Assembly (NCBI GenBank): GCA_048594725.1
Contig: JBMDXA010000091.1
Coordinates: 22,107 to 86,106, forward strand
Length of the DNA stretch: 64,000 nucleotides
Direction of reading: 5' to 3'
Source: JAFDZV01 sp048594725
Lineage (GTDB): Bacteria; Bacteroidota; Ignavibacteria; OLB7
Each line of letters opens with the position of its first letter. Within the stretch, counting starts at the first letter, position 1. A model generated the notes under the pieces. It was not told where the DNA came from. It did not search any database and saw only the letters and a list, made by a program, of their open reading frames with translations. Positions 54,677 through 62,147 of the stretch are shown here, piece by piece. Made by a program: the position numbers and the translations under genes.

Positions 54677-54903
54677 CACCAGGTTATATATGGAGAGGAG
54701 ACTATGGCTACGATCCAGACAGATTCATGGAGTCCGTTATCATCACGCGGAATAGAGGACGCGCGAGATCGGAACGAAATTGGAACTCGCAGGGAAAATG
54801 TCTCCCGGAAGTTCTATCACAGGGGCCGTAAGTCCTGTGGCGGAAGGCCGGCGTCACCGCCGGATGGCAGCAAGTATACGGGATGAGAGACAATTATATC
54901 ACG

Positions 54904-55608
54904 ATGAATATCAATTATAGTACCGTCGTCGATCTTACACACACGCTGCGCCCGGGGCTTCCCTGCTGGCCCGGCGATCCGCTGGTGGAGCTGAACGCCG
55001 TGGCAACCGTTCCGGGAGAGGGCTATCATCTGCAACGGATCACCCTGGGGGAGCATAGCGGCACCCATATCGGCGTAGCCTCCCATTTCCATCCTGGGGA
55101 CACCACTGCCGAGCGGCTCGATCCCCGCCAGCTCATCCTGCCTGCTGTCGTGGTCGATATCTCCTCCTCTGCCGCGGCCGATAACGACTATGCGCTCGGT
55201 GTGGCCGATCTGCGCCTCTGGGAGGGGCGCCATGGCACGTTCCCGGCGGGAGGGGCCGTTCTGCTGCATACCGGGTGGGACCGCCACTGGAACGATCCGG
55301 CGGCCTATTTCGGCGGGGGGCTCACAGGGGGGGCCATGCACACGCCCGGATTCGGTCTGGAGGCCGCTCGTTTTCTGGCCGAGGAGCGGGGCATAACGGG
55401 ATTGGGGATCGATACGCACGGTATCGACCCAGGTTCCGATACGGCCTTTTCGGTGAACGATTTCTGGCTTCGCGGGGAGCGGTTCCATCTGGAGAACCTC
55501 GCCAATCTGGGGAGGCTGCCGCCGGCTGGGATCACGCTCTTCATCGGGGCGCTGAGCATTGCCGGAGGGAGCGGTGCCCCCGCGCGGGTGCTGGCGCTGG
55601 CGGAATGA
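54904..55608 (+). CDS. Cyclase-family hydrolase (kynurenine formamidase-like)
   Basis: 234 residues from ATG 54904; ATG 54883 would add seven. It begins VVDLTHTLRPGLPCWPGDP, the usual opening of the cyclase/KynB family (PF04199), and has HLQRITLGEHSGTHIGVASHF. The family metal motif is HxGTHxDxPxHF. Here the first two His are kept, but the Asp is replaced by Gly and the Pro by Ser. Downstream GIDTHGIDPG and FLAEERGITGLG also match. Family enzymes hydrolyse N-formylkynurenine or cyclic amides; the changed metal motif makes activity uncertain. Confidence 0.82.
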   Translation: MNINYSTVVDLTHTLRPGLPCWPGDPLVELNAVATVPGEGYHLQRITLGEHSGTHIGVASHFHPGDTTAERLDPRQLILPAVVVDISSSAAADNDYALGVADLRLWEGRHGTFPAGGAVLLHTGWDRHWNDPAAYFGGGLTGGAMHTPGFGLEAARFLAEERGITGLGIDTHGIDPGSDTAFSVNDFWLRGERFHLENLANLGRLPPAGITLFIGALSIAGGSGAPARVLALAE

Positions 55609-55755
55609 CGGTACAACGGGGCGAGGGGGGGGGATGCTTCGCGATGGAGCGCGGCCAATTTCGCAGCTTGCCGGCTGCGGTGCAACGGGAATCTTGCGGT
55701 GCCGTGGCGCACGCCGGTGGGGAGTGTGGCGTAGGGCCGTTCCCTGAAACGACAA

Positions 55756-55787
55756 AGGCGGCATATCGGTAGGGATATGCCGCCTTC
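55756..55787 (-). terminator. Terminator hairpin after rplI
   Basis: A perfect 13-bp stem (AAGGCGGCATATC / GATATGCCGCCTT) with a 6-nt loop, 29 nt after the rplI stop codon; on the minus strand the stem ends in TTTG. It can also serve the convergent cyclase-family gene. Confidence 0.65.
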
Positions 55788-55816
55788 GGATCAAACGGGC
55801 CGGTAGGCCGCCGTGC

Positions 55817-56275
55817 TTACTGGTTGTCGCCGTCCTTGTTGACGACGAACACCTTCATCGTGGCGGTCACGTTGGTGTGCAGCTTGATGGGCACATCGTA
55901 CATGCCGAGGTGCCTGATCGGATCTTCCAGCAGGATGCTGCGGCGATCCAGCTCATGTCCCTGGCGCGAGAGCTCCTCGGCGATCATCTGCGAGGTGACC
56001 GAACCGAAGAGGCGGTCTTCCTCGCCGACGCGCATCGGAATGGTGATCGAGACCGACTCGAGGCGCTCGGCGACGCTGCGGGCTTCCGCCTCAAGGCGGT
56101 CCTGCTGCGCCTGATAGCGCTTCTTCTCGGTTTCGATGGCGCGCGTGGCACCCGGCGTAGCGCGATAGGCGATCTGGCGCGGAATCAGGAAGTTGCGTGC
56201 GTAGCCATCCTTGACTTCCACAACCTCGCCGATATTCCCCAGATTTTCGTAGTTCTGGCGAAGGATTACTTTCAT
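55817..56275 (-). CDS. rplI: 50S ribosomal protein bL9
   Basis: 152 residues, the usual length. The N-terminal RNA-binding domain MKVILRQNYENLGNIGEVVEVKDGYARNFLIP is typical (split motif). The long connecting helix (RAIETEKKRYQAQQDRLEAEA) and the C-terminal domain (LFGSVTSQMIAEEL, GMYDVPIKLH) follow. bL9 binds 23S rRNA domain V near the L1 stalk. It is the last gene of the rpsF-ssb-rplI group; rpsR, normally just before it, is absent. Confidence 0.97.
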   Translation of the reverse strand: MKVILRQNYENLGNIGEVVEVKDGYARNFLIPRQIAYRATPGATRAIETEKKRYQAQQDRLEAEARSVAERLESVSITIPMRVGEEDRLFGSVTSQMIAEELSRQGHELDRRSILLEDPIRHLGMYDVPIKLHTNVTATMKVFVVNKDGDNQ

Positions 56276-56402
56276 TTGGAGTTTCTCTATGCTGATATCG
56301 TTGTACTAGAATTCTGCTGTTGCTCATAGAGCGCCGGGGGCACTACTCCGTCATGCGGATCGGCCCTGGGGCCGCCGCGCCAACAGGCGGCGGAGCCCTT
56401 TC

Positions 56403-56939
56403 TCAGCGCGCTACATCGGAGCGTTGAAACGAGGCCTTCTCCTCGGAGAAGAACGTATCGAACGAATCTTCAGAGCCATTCCGATTGGCCGAACCGATTG
56501 CGGTAAAGGAGGAGTCGTCATCGCACTCGAAGATCGAGAACTCGTCATCACGATCCTCCACCACACTGGCGTCATCGTTGACATCGGAAACACGACGCTT
56601 GTTCAGGAACTGGATACGGCGCGCTTTGATCTCGACGGTGGAGCGGGTCTGCCCATCATCGGTCTGCCACGTACGGCTCTGGAGTTCACCTTCCACAAGC
56701 ACGGCACTTCCCTTACGGAGTTTGTCCACACAGCTCTCGGCCAGGCGATTCCAGGCCACCACACCAACATAACAGACATCCTCCTGCCACTGGTTATCTC
56801 CATCGCGGAACTTGCGGTTCGAGGCGATCGAGAAGTTCGCCACCGGCGTACCGTTGCGGGTCTGCCGGATGACGGGGTCCTTGGTAAGATTCCCCGCGAT
56901 AAGCACGGAGTTCAACTCAGGCATTTTCAATTCGGCCAT
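56403..56939 (-). CDS. ssb: Single-stranded DNA-binding protein
   Basis: 178 residues. The OB-fold (about 8-115) is clear: LNSVLIAGNLTKDPVIRQT, GTPVANFSIASNRKFRD, VCYVGVVAWNRLAESCVDKL and GSAVLVEGELQSRTWQTDDG. The C-terminal tail is Asp/Ser-rich but ends SFQRSDVAR, not in the usual acidic DDDIPF-like tip that recruits partner proteins; DEFSIF and DTFF further in may substitute. It lies between rpsF and rplI, the standard bacterial position. Confidence 0.95.
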   Translation of the reverse strand: MAELKMPELNSVLIAGNLTKDPVIRQTRNGTPVANFSIASNRKFRDGDNQWQEDVCYVGVVAWNRLAESCVDKLRKGSAVLVEGELQSRTWQTDDGQTRSTVEIKARRIQFLNKRRVSDVNDDASVVEDRDDEFSIFECDDDSSFTAIGSANRNGSEDSFDTFFSEEKASFQRSDVAR

Positions 56940-56996
56940 ACGTATTCTCCTGACACTGAAGGTCGTTCTTTCTTCATCGTTTCAACTGCAAGGGGA

Positions 56997-57025
56997 CGGC
57001 GTGCCCCATGCTGCGGAGCACGCCG
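56997..57025 (-). promoter_or_regulatory. Intercistronic hairpin between rpsF and ssb
   Basis: CGGCGTGC (56997-57004) pairs with GCACGCCG (57018-57025) around a 13-nt loop. There is no U-tract. It may adjust read-through from rpsF to ssb or protect an RNA end. Confidence 0.45.
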
Positions 57026-57038
57026 GAAAATAAGAATC

Positions 57039-57458
57039 TTATTCTTTTTCTTTGGTTTCGGCGTTTGCTTCGCCCTCTTCTCCGGAACCCTTGGCTGCAT
57101 TCTCATCGGCCTCGGCTTCGGCCAGCATCTTCTGCCGTACTTCCTCGCGGCCCGTCAGATCCTTGTCATCGAGCTGGAGCGTCAGATGGCGGATGACATG
57201 CTCCTCCAGCTGGTAGAAACGGTCCAGCAGCGGGAGCATTTCGGCACCGGCATCAACCTGGAACTGGACATAATATCCGTTGTTCTTCTTGTTGATGGCA
57301 TAGGCAAGGCGGCGCCGGCCCCAGTGATCGGCCTTCTTGATGGTGCCGCCGTTGCGCGTGATAAATTCGGTCGTGCGGGTCACGACCTGGTTGATGCTGT
57401 CCTCTTCGAGAGCGCCATTGATAATGATGGTCGTCTCGTAGTGTCGCATGCTGTTCAT
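57039..57458 (-). CDS. rpsF: 30S ribosomal protein bS6
   Basis: 139 residues from ATG 57458, with AGGAGA upstream. The S6 core (MRHYETTIIING, GGTIKKADHWGRRRLAYAI, KNNGYYVQFQVDA) spans about 4-100. An acidic tail rich in Glu/Ala (EADENAAKGSGEEGEANAE) extends it, as in other long S6 proteins. bS6 binds 16S rRNA together with S18. It heads the rpsF-ssb-rplI group and has a structured leader upstream (57551-57582). Confidence 0.95.
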   Translation of the reverse strand: MNSMRHYETTIIINGALEEDSINQVVTRTTEFITRNGGTIKKADHWGRRRLAYAINKKNNGYYVQFQVDAGAEMLPLLDRFYQLEEHVIRHLTLQLDDKDLTGREEVRQKMLAEAEADENAAKGSGEEGEANAETKEKE

Positions 57459-57550
57459 CAGGTGATAGTCTCCTATGGTTAACGTCAATGAGATTCTTAC
57501 GCTAGCCCGCCATCGCTGTGGCGAGCAGGAGTCACGTCGATCATGATCGA

Positions 57551-57582
57551 GGGGAGCGCAGGCCGGTTTCAACCCGCTCCCC
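57551..57582 (-). promoter_or_regulatory. Candidate rpsF leader structure (S6:S18 autoregulatory type)
   Basis: On the minus strand GGGGAGCG pairs with CGCTCCCC. Inside are GGTT-GA-AACC and an adjacent CCG, reminiscent of the CCG-containing stem of known rpsF leaders bound by the S6:S18 complex. It lies about 90 nt upstream of the rpsF start. The match is judged by eye only. Confidence 0.4.
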
Positions 57583-57685
57583 GCTCAATGCCATCGGCTC
57601 TTTTCTTCGCTCGTGGACTCGTATATATGGAATTTTTCGGTGCTCTCCGATGATTTACTTCGGCACGAGCCTTCAATCAGCGGAA

Positions 57686-58324
57686 CTACGGCTCTTTCTG
57701 CTGCCGGTGAGTCGGCCCCGGAGGTGGTTCCTCCCGGCGACGTTCGTTCGCGGGCTCCTGTGCCAGGCGGCTGGCTTCTTTCATGGCCGCCTCGGTATCC
57801 CCGGCGATCCAGGCCAGAACGGTATCGCGCGCATCGGCCACCATCTTCTCGACGGTCTTCTCCTGCTCCTTCGGAAACCGTCCCAGCACATACTCCACCA
57901 TCTCTCCCGGCCCGAAATCGCGCCCCACACCGCAGCGAAGGCGGGGAAATTCGATGGAATCGAGATGGTAGATCAGCGATTCGGTACCATTATGCCCTCC
58001 TGAGGAGCCGGCTGGCTTCACCTGGATGCGGCCTACCGGAAACTGTATCTCATCGACGATCGCCAGCATGCCGGCCGGTCCCACGCCGTAGCGTTCCAGC
58101 ACCTGCCGTGCGGCGATGCCGCTGTTGTTCATGTAGGTGGTGGGCTTCACCAGCACCGCCGCATGACCACTCCACTCCAGGCGCGCCTCGTAATAGTCCC
58201 CCTTGCCCGGACGGAACTCCGCAGCCAGCCGCGATGCCACCGCATCGGCCACGATCCATCCGATATTATGGCGGGTCTCGGCGTAGCGATCGCCGGGATT
58301 GCCGAGGGCGAGTACAACCTTCAT
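57686..58324 (-). CDS. pth: Peptidyl-tRNA hydrolase
   Basis: 212 residues. Pth motifs are present: VVLALGNPGDRYAETRHNIGW with the catalytic His (residue 19), VKPTTYMNNSG, and VDEIQFPVGRIQVKPAGSSGGHNG with the active-site Asp of the VDE segment. GRDFGPGEMVEYVLGRF follows. The C-terminal ~20 residues are Arg/Pro/Glu-rich and unusual. It recycles peptidyl-tRNA dropped from ribosomes. It lies between rplY and rpsF; the rplY-pth pairing is common in bacteria. Confidence 0.95.
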   Translation of the reverse strand: MKVVLALGNPGDRYAETRHNIGWIVADAVASRLAAEFRPGKGDYYEARLEWSGHAAVLVKPTTYMNNSGIAARQVLERYGVGPAGMLAIVDEIQFPVGRIQVKPAGSSGGHNGTESLIYHLDSIEFPRLRCGVGRDFGPGEMVEYVLGRFPKEQEKTVEKMVADARDTVLAWIAGDTEAAMKEASRLAQEPANERRREEPPPGPTHRQQKEP

Positions 58325-58347
58325 AGGATAACAACGGTATCAAGAGC

Positions 58348-58382
58348 AAGGAGCCGTGACGCACGGGGCGGCACGGCTCCTT
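58348..58382 (-). terminator. Hairpin between rplY and pth
   Basis: AAGGAGCCGTG (58348-58358) pairs exactly with CACGGCTCCTT (58372-58382). The U-tract is weak, so it may attenuate rather than stop transcription into pth. Confidence 0.55.
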
Positions 58383-58392
58383 CTCATGGAAA

Positions 58393-59004
58393 TTACGCTT
58401 CGGACTTCCCCTTGCCGATCACTTCCGGCTCGGTGGCGGCGGCGTCATCATCGCTGCCGGTACGCGGCGCGCTGATCGTGAACACGCTCTGCTCGCCCGG
58501 GGTGATGATGGTAAGGTTCGGAACGTTCAGATCGCTGACGTGGAACGAGTGGTTGATATCCATGTCGGTGATATCGATCTCGATATGCTCCGGCAGGTCG
58601 CCCGGCAGGCTTTCCACCTCGATCTTGTGCAGCGACATATCCAGCACGCCGCCGTTGCGCTGGCCGATGGACTGGCCGACGAGGGTGACCGGGATTTCGA
58701 CGCGGATCTTCTCGTTTGCGGAGACTCCCTGGAGATCGAAATGGGTAGGACGGTCGGTGATGGGATCGAAGACGATATCCTTCAGCACGCAGCTTTTCTC
58801 GGTGCCGTCATCGAGACGGAGCCGGACGAGGTGCGACTCGGTAGTATAGATCAGCGGGCGGAGTGCGAGTTCATGCACTGCCACTGCGATCGGCTCTTCG
58901 CCATGGAAATAATAGATGCCGGGGACGACACTCTGGCGGCGCATTTCGCGCGCCGTGCTACGGCCGGGCGTACGCCGCTGGGCCTCAAGAAGAATTTCGC
59001 TCAT
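58393..59004 (-). CDS. rplY: 50S ribosomal protein bL25/CTC family
   Basis: 203 residues, the longer two-domain (CTC) type. The N-terminal 5S rRNA-binding domain runs from EILLEAQRRTPGRSTAREMR to about 95 (VVPGIYYFHGEEP, FDPITDRPTHFDLQGV). The C-terminal TL5-like beta domain (about 96-180) has IPVTLVGQSIGQRNGGVLD and LPEHIEIDITDMDINHSFHV. A short Asp/Ala-rich tail ends it. It is the second gene of the prs-rplY-pth run on this strand. Confidence 0.95.
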   Translation of the reverse strand: MSEILLEAQRRTPGRSTAREMRRQSVVPGIYYFHGEEPIAVAVHELALRPLIYTTESHLVRLRLDDGTEKSCVLKDIVFDPITDRPTHFDLQGVSANEKIRVEIPVTLVGQSIGQRNGGVLDMSLHKIEVESLPGDLPEHIEIDITDMDINHSFHVSDLNVPNLTIITPGEQSVFTISAPRTGSDDDAAATEPEVIGKGKSEA

Positions 59005-59137
59005 GCTTCGGTTCCTTTATGAACAAGTACGTGATTAACAAGCGAGGTATGTGTAAGAACGCAGCGCCATACGGGAGCCCCGGCGGATGCCGCAACTGCC
59101 ATATCGCGCGGGGCACCATGGATGGTCCCGGTGCCGG

Positions 59138-60070
59138 CTAGTCGGTATCGAAGAGTTTCGAGATCGACTGATTGCCATGAATGCGCATAATGGCCTCGGC
59201 AAACAGTTTCGCAACCGACTTCACCACGATCTTGGGCGACTGGCGCTTCAGGGGGAGCGTATCGGTAACGATAAGCTGCTCCAGAGGCGAGTTTTCCAGA
59301 AGCTCGTACGCCTGCCCGCTCAGTACCGGGTGTGTACAGGCGCCGTACACTTTCTCAGCTCCATTGTCTTTCAGCGCCTTCACCGCATTGGTGAAGGTGC
59401 CGCCGGTATCGATGAGATCATCGATCACCAGAATACTGCGTCCCTGTGCTTCGCCCACGATGTTCATGATTTCGGCCACATTCGGGCGGGGACGGCGTTT
59501 GTCGATGAAGATCAGCCCGGCGCCGAGGCGCTTGGCGTAGGCGCGGGCCAGCTTCAGCCCTCCTACATCCGGCGAGGCGATCGTCAGGTTCGGAAGATCG
59601 AGCTTCCGGAAATGTCGTGTCAGGACCGGCGAAGAGTAGAGGTGATCGAACGGGATATCGAAGAATCCCTGGATCTGCGGTGCATGCAGGTCCATCGTGA
59701 TCACACGGTCGGCGCCGGCCTCCGTAATCAGATTTGCCACCAGCTTGGCCGTAATCGCCACGCGAGGCTGTTCCTTGCGATCCTGGCGGGCATACCCGAA
59801 GTAGGGGATCACCGCCGTGATACGCTTGGCCGAGGCTCTGCGGGCGGCATCGATCAGCATCAGCAGCTCGAACAGGTTCTCGGCCGGAGGAGGGGTCGAC
59901 TGCACGATGAACACATCCTCGCCACGGATGTTCTCATCGTATTTAACCCAGATCTCCCCATCGGAGAAATTTCTGATGTGAACCTTAGCCAGCTCGGTAC
60001 CGGCGGCTTTGGCTACCTTCGCGGCAAATTCCGGGTTCGACCGCCCGGTCACAATCTTGAACTTGGACAT
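59138..60070 (-). CDS. prs: Ribose-phosphate pyrophosphokinase (PRPP synthetase)
   Basis: 310 residues, the usual length. Two phosphoribosyltransferase-type lobes are present. Motifs include NFSDGEIWVKYDENIRGEDV, IVQSTPPPAENL, the flexible loop YARQDRKEQPRVAITAK, MDLHAPQIQGFFDIPFDHL and the PRPP loop VIDDLIDTGGTFTNA. It makes PRPP from ribose 5-phosphate and ATP for nucleotides, His and Trp. It lies 134 bp ahead of rplY, the classical prs-rplY-pth order, and about 240 bp behind tRNA-Gln. Confidence 0.97.
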   Translation of the reverse strand: MSKFKIVTGRSNPEFAAKVAKAAGTELAKVHIRNFSDGEIWVKYDENIRGEDVFIVQSTPPPAENLFELLMLIDAARRASAKRITAVIPYFGYARQDRKEQPRVAITAKLVANLITEAGADRVITMDLHAPQIQGFFDIPFDHLYSSPVLTRHFRKLDLPNLTIASPDVGGLKLARAYAKRLGAGLIFIDKRRPRPNVAEIMNIVGEAQGRSILVIDDLIDTGGTFTNAVKALKDNGAEKVYGACTHPVLSGQAYELLENSPLEQLIVTDTLPLKRQSPKIVVKSVAKLFAEAIMRIHGNQSISKLFDTD

Positions 60071-60309
60071 TGCTTTCGGCTGTGTTGCCTTGCGTTCGCT
60101 CGGGAGAGAGAGAGAATCCGAGAGTTGGCCCGGGATATCGGTTCCGGGGCGCCGGGCATGATTGCGGTACGGGAGTTCCGGCCGGATCTTCTCCGTACCC
60201 CTCCCCCACCGTTCAGCCGATGCCTCCTGCCTCTGCGCGCGGGCCCATCATTCTTCAGATCATAAATCGAATGCCGCTCGCTCTTATCGGGCTAGCGGCA
60301 TTCTGCCGG

Positions 60310-60381
60310 TTGAGGCGGTAGGATTCGAACCTACGGTACGCGGCTCCAAAGGCCGCTGCCTTACCGCTTGGCTACGCCTCA
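60310..60381 (-). tRNA. tRNA-Gln (anticodon UUG)
   Basis: A 72-nt cloverleaf on the minus strand. The acceptor stem is TGAGGCG / CGCCTCA, the D arm AGCCAAGCGGTAAGGCA and the T arm GTAGGTTCGAATCCTAC. The anticodon loop CTTTGGA carries TTG (plus strand 60347-60349). CCA is not encoded. It precedes prs on the same strand and may share its promoter region. Confidence 0.95.
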
Positions 60382-60575
60382 GTCACAGATGGTTATGGGC
60401 GTCGGCGCGTGCAAAGGAATAACAAATATAACTCGGGGGGATGGACCCGCAAAAGTGAATAGATGTAGGGTCGTGGCTCAGGTTGCCGAATTGTGACTCC
60501 GGAGGGAGCCCCGGACGGGGCCGGGAGACGCCGGGCGGGGGGACGGGACCCAGGCTGAATCCCTGCCGGATGGAG

Positions 60576-60639
60576 AAAAAAAAGAGGACGGGATGCCCGG
60601 CGCCGCGCGTGCGGTTGCTGCGCCGTGGATCCCGTCCTC
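60576..60639 (-). terminator. Strong terminator ahead of tRNA-Gln
   Basis: GAGGACGGGAT (60584-60594) pairs exactly with ATCCCGTCCTC (60629-60639), with an inner GC-rich hairpin. Eight T follow on the minus strand (complement of 60576-60583). It ends transcription of the small membrane protein gene. Confidence 0.9.
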
Positions 60640-60671
60640 AACAACCGAGGCATAGCGGATTCCAGAAACGA

Positions 60672-60702
60672 TAGACGTCCCTTGCCCAATTAGGGACGTC
60701 TA
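60672..60702 (-). repeat. Hairpin overlapping a stop codon
   Basis: TAGACGTCCCT and AGGGACGTCTA (60672-60682, 60692-60702) form a perfect 11-bp stem with a 9-nt loop. On the minus strand its first three bases are the TAG stop codon of the 73-residue protein. Confidence 0.6.
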
Positions 60703-60921
60703 CTCCCTCGGTATGAGACGTGACGTGAGACGAGTCGTGAGAACAAAAAAGAGTGCCGCGATAAGGATCGAAACCAGAAGAGAGGTAGCTATCGGAGCGT
60801 GGATCGTGGTATCGTTCCACCGGGTAGTGATATCTCCCGGCAGCGAACCCTGTGCGGTGCGGACCGCAATCATCAGCAGAACGAAGATGCTCCCCAGCAG
60901 AGCCGATGCTTTCTTCATCAT
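60700..60921 (-). CDS. Small two-helix membrane protein
   Basis: 73 residues from ATG 60921, chosen by an excellent GGAGGA just upstream. Two hydrophobic helices (about 5-24, ASALLGSIFVLLMIAV; about 45-64, IATSLLVSILIAALFFVL) are joined by a loop GSLPGDITTRWNDTTIH. A short basic end (TRLTSRLIPRE) follows. No family was recognised. It stands alone, with a terminator behind it and a divergent ABC exporter ahead. Confidence 0.7.
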   Translation of the reverse strand: MMKKASALLGSIFVLLMIAVRTAQGSLPGDITTRWNDTTIHAPIATSLLVSILIAALFFVLTTRLTSRLIPRE

Positions 60922-61205
60922 GATCTCCTCCTTCACATCTTGGTGGCCCCGGACCAATGCGGGCCATATAGTATTGGAGTATTCGATAGGTTCCGTATCA
61001 GCTACGGAGGCTTGCAGAGAGGATAACGGAACACGAGGGAGAATGGTTAGCGGGGTGCGGAGTTGTGAGAACATTTCGCAACATTTGCCCCGGGCACCTC
61101 GTAACAGGATGCCTTGCAATCGAAACGCCCGGGAGCATCTGCCCCTACCGGAGCAGAGCATCCCCCCCGCAGCAGCGGGGCCTCCCGGATCATCAACACG
61201 CAGCT

Positions 61206-62147
61206 ATGATCATCGCAGAACATCTCCATAAACGCTTCGCGAGCGTCCATGCGGTCAACGACGTCTCGCTGGAGATCAGAGATGGAGAGATCTTCGGGAT
61301 GCTGGGACCGAACGGTGCCGGCAAATCCACTACCATCCGGATGTTCAACAACATCATCCGCCCGGACAGCGGGAGCATCACCTACGACGGCGATCCGTTC
61401 AACGACCGGGTGCGCAACGCCATCGGCTATCTGCCGGAGGAGCGCGGCCTCTACCAGAAGGCGCAGATCCTGGAAACGATCGTCTATTTCGCCCGGCTGA
61501 AGGGGATGGATGAACGCTCGGCGAAAAAAAGGGGAACCGAATGGCTCCGCCGGTTCGATCTGGCCGGCAGCGAGCGCCGGAAGGTGGAGGAGCTTTCCAA
61601 GGGAAACCAGCAGAAGGTGCAGATCATCAACGCGCTGATCCACGAGCCCCGCTATGTGATCTTTGACGAGCCCGCCTCCGGGCTTGATCCGGTGAACCAG
61701 GAGCTGCTCCGCGAGATCGTCGACGAGCTCCGCTCGGAGAGGCGTTCGATCCTCTACTCCACCCACCAGATGGAGCGGGCCGAACGGCTCTGCAACAGAA
61801 TCGCCCTGGTGAACAAGGGGCAGGTGGTGCTGGCCGGGGCGGTGGAGGAGGTGCGCGCGCGCCACGGCGCCAACAGCGTGGTGGTGGAGTTTCAGGGGGA
61901 TGGGGCGTTTCTGCGCGATCTTCCCCCGGTTGCCGAAGGGGATGTGCATGCCAATTATGCCGAGCTTCGGCTGCATCCGGATGCCACGCTGAACGATCTT
62001 CTCCCCCATCTGATAGACCGGCTGAAGATCGGCAGGATCGAGATGGTGCGCCCCACCCTGAAGGCGATCTTCATAGAAACCGTTGGGCGGAGCGCGGACG
62101 ACCACGAAGGAACGGCCCGGAAAAACGTATCGGAGGTGCGGCGATGA
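61206..62147 (+). CDS. ABC transporter ATP-binding protein (NatA-like)
   Basis: 313 residues from ATG 61206. Walker A GPNGAGKST is at 34-42 (Lys40) and the Q-loop region at IGYLPEERGLY. The signature is LSKGNQQK (a common variant of LSGGQ). Walker B is YVIFDEPASGLDP and the H-loop STHQMERAERL. The C-terminal ~90 residues form the DUF4162-type extension seen in NatA-like proteins. The permease gene overlaps its stop by 4 nt (ATGA), so the two form one exporter; substrates of this class include sodium or drugs. Confidence 0.94.
   Translation: MIIAEHLHKRFASVHAVNDVSLEIRDGEIFGMLGPNGAGKSTTIRMFNNIIRPDSGSITYDGDPFNDRVRNAIGYLPEERGLYQKAQILETIVYFARLKGMDERSAKKRGTEWLRRFDLAGSERRKVEELSKGNQQKVQIINALIHEPRYVIFDEPASGLDPVNQELLREIVDELRSERRSILYSTHQMERAERLCNRIALVNKGQVVLAGAVEEVRARHGANSVVVEFQGDGAFLRDLPPVAEGDVHANYAELRLHPDATLNDLLPHLIDRLKIGRIEMVRPTLKAIFIETVGRSADDHEGTARKNVSEVRR

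Noticed and set aside
56276..56402. rpsR (S18) gene between ssb and rplI
   Set aside because: The gap is 127 nt, too short for S18, and no S18-like frame is present.
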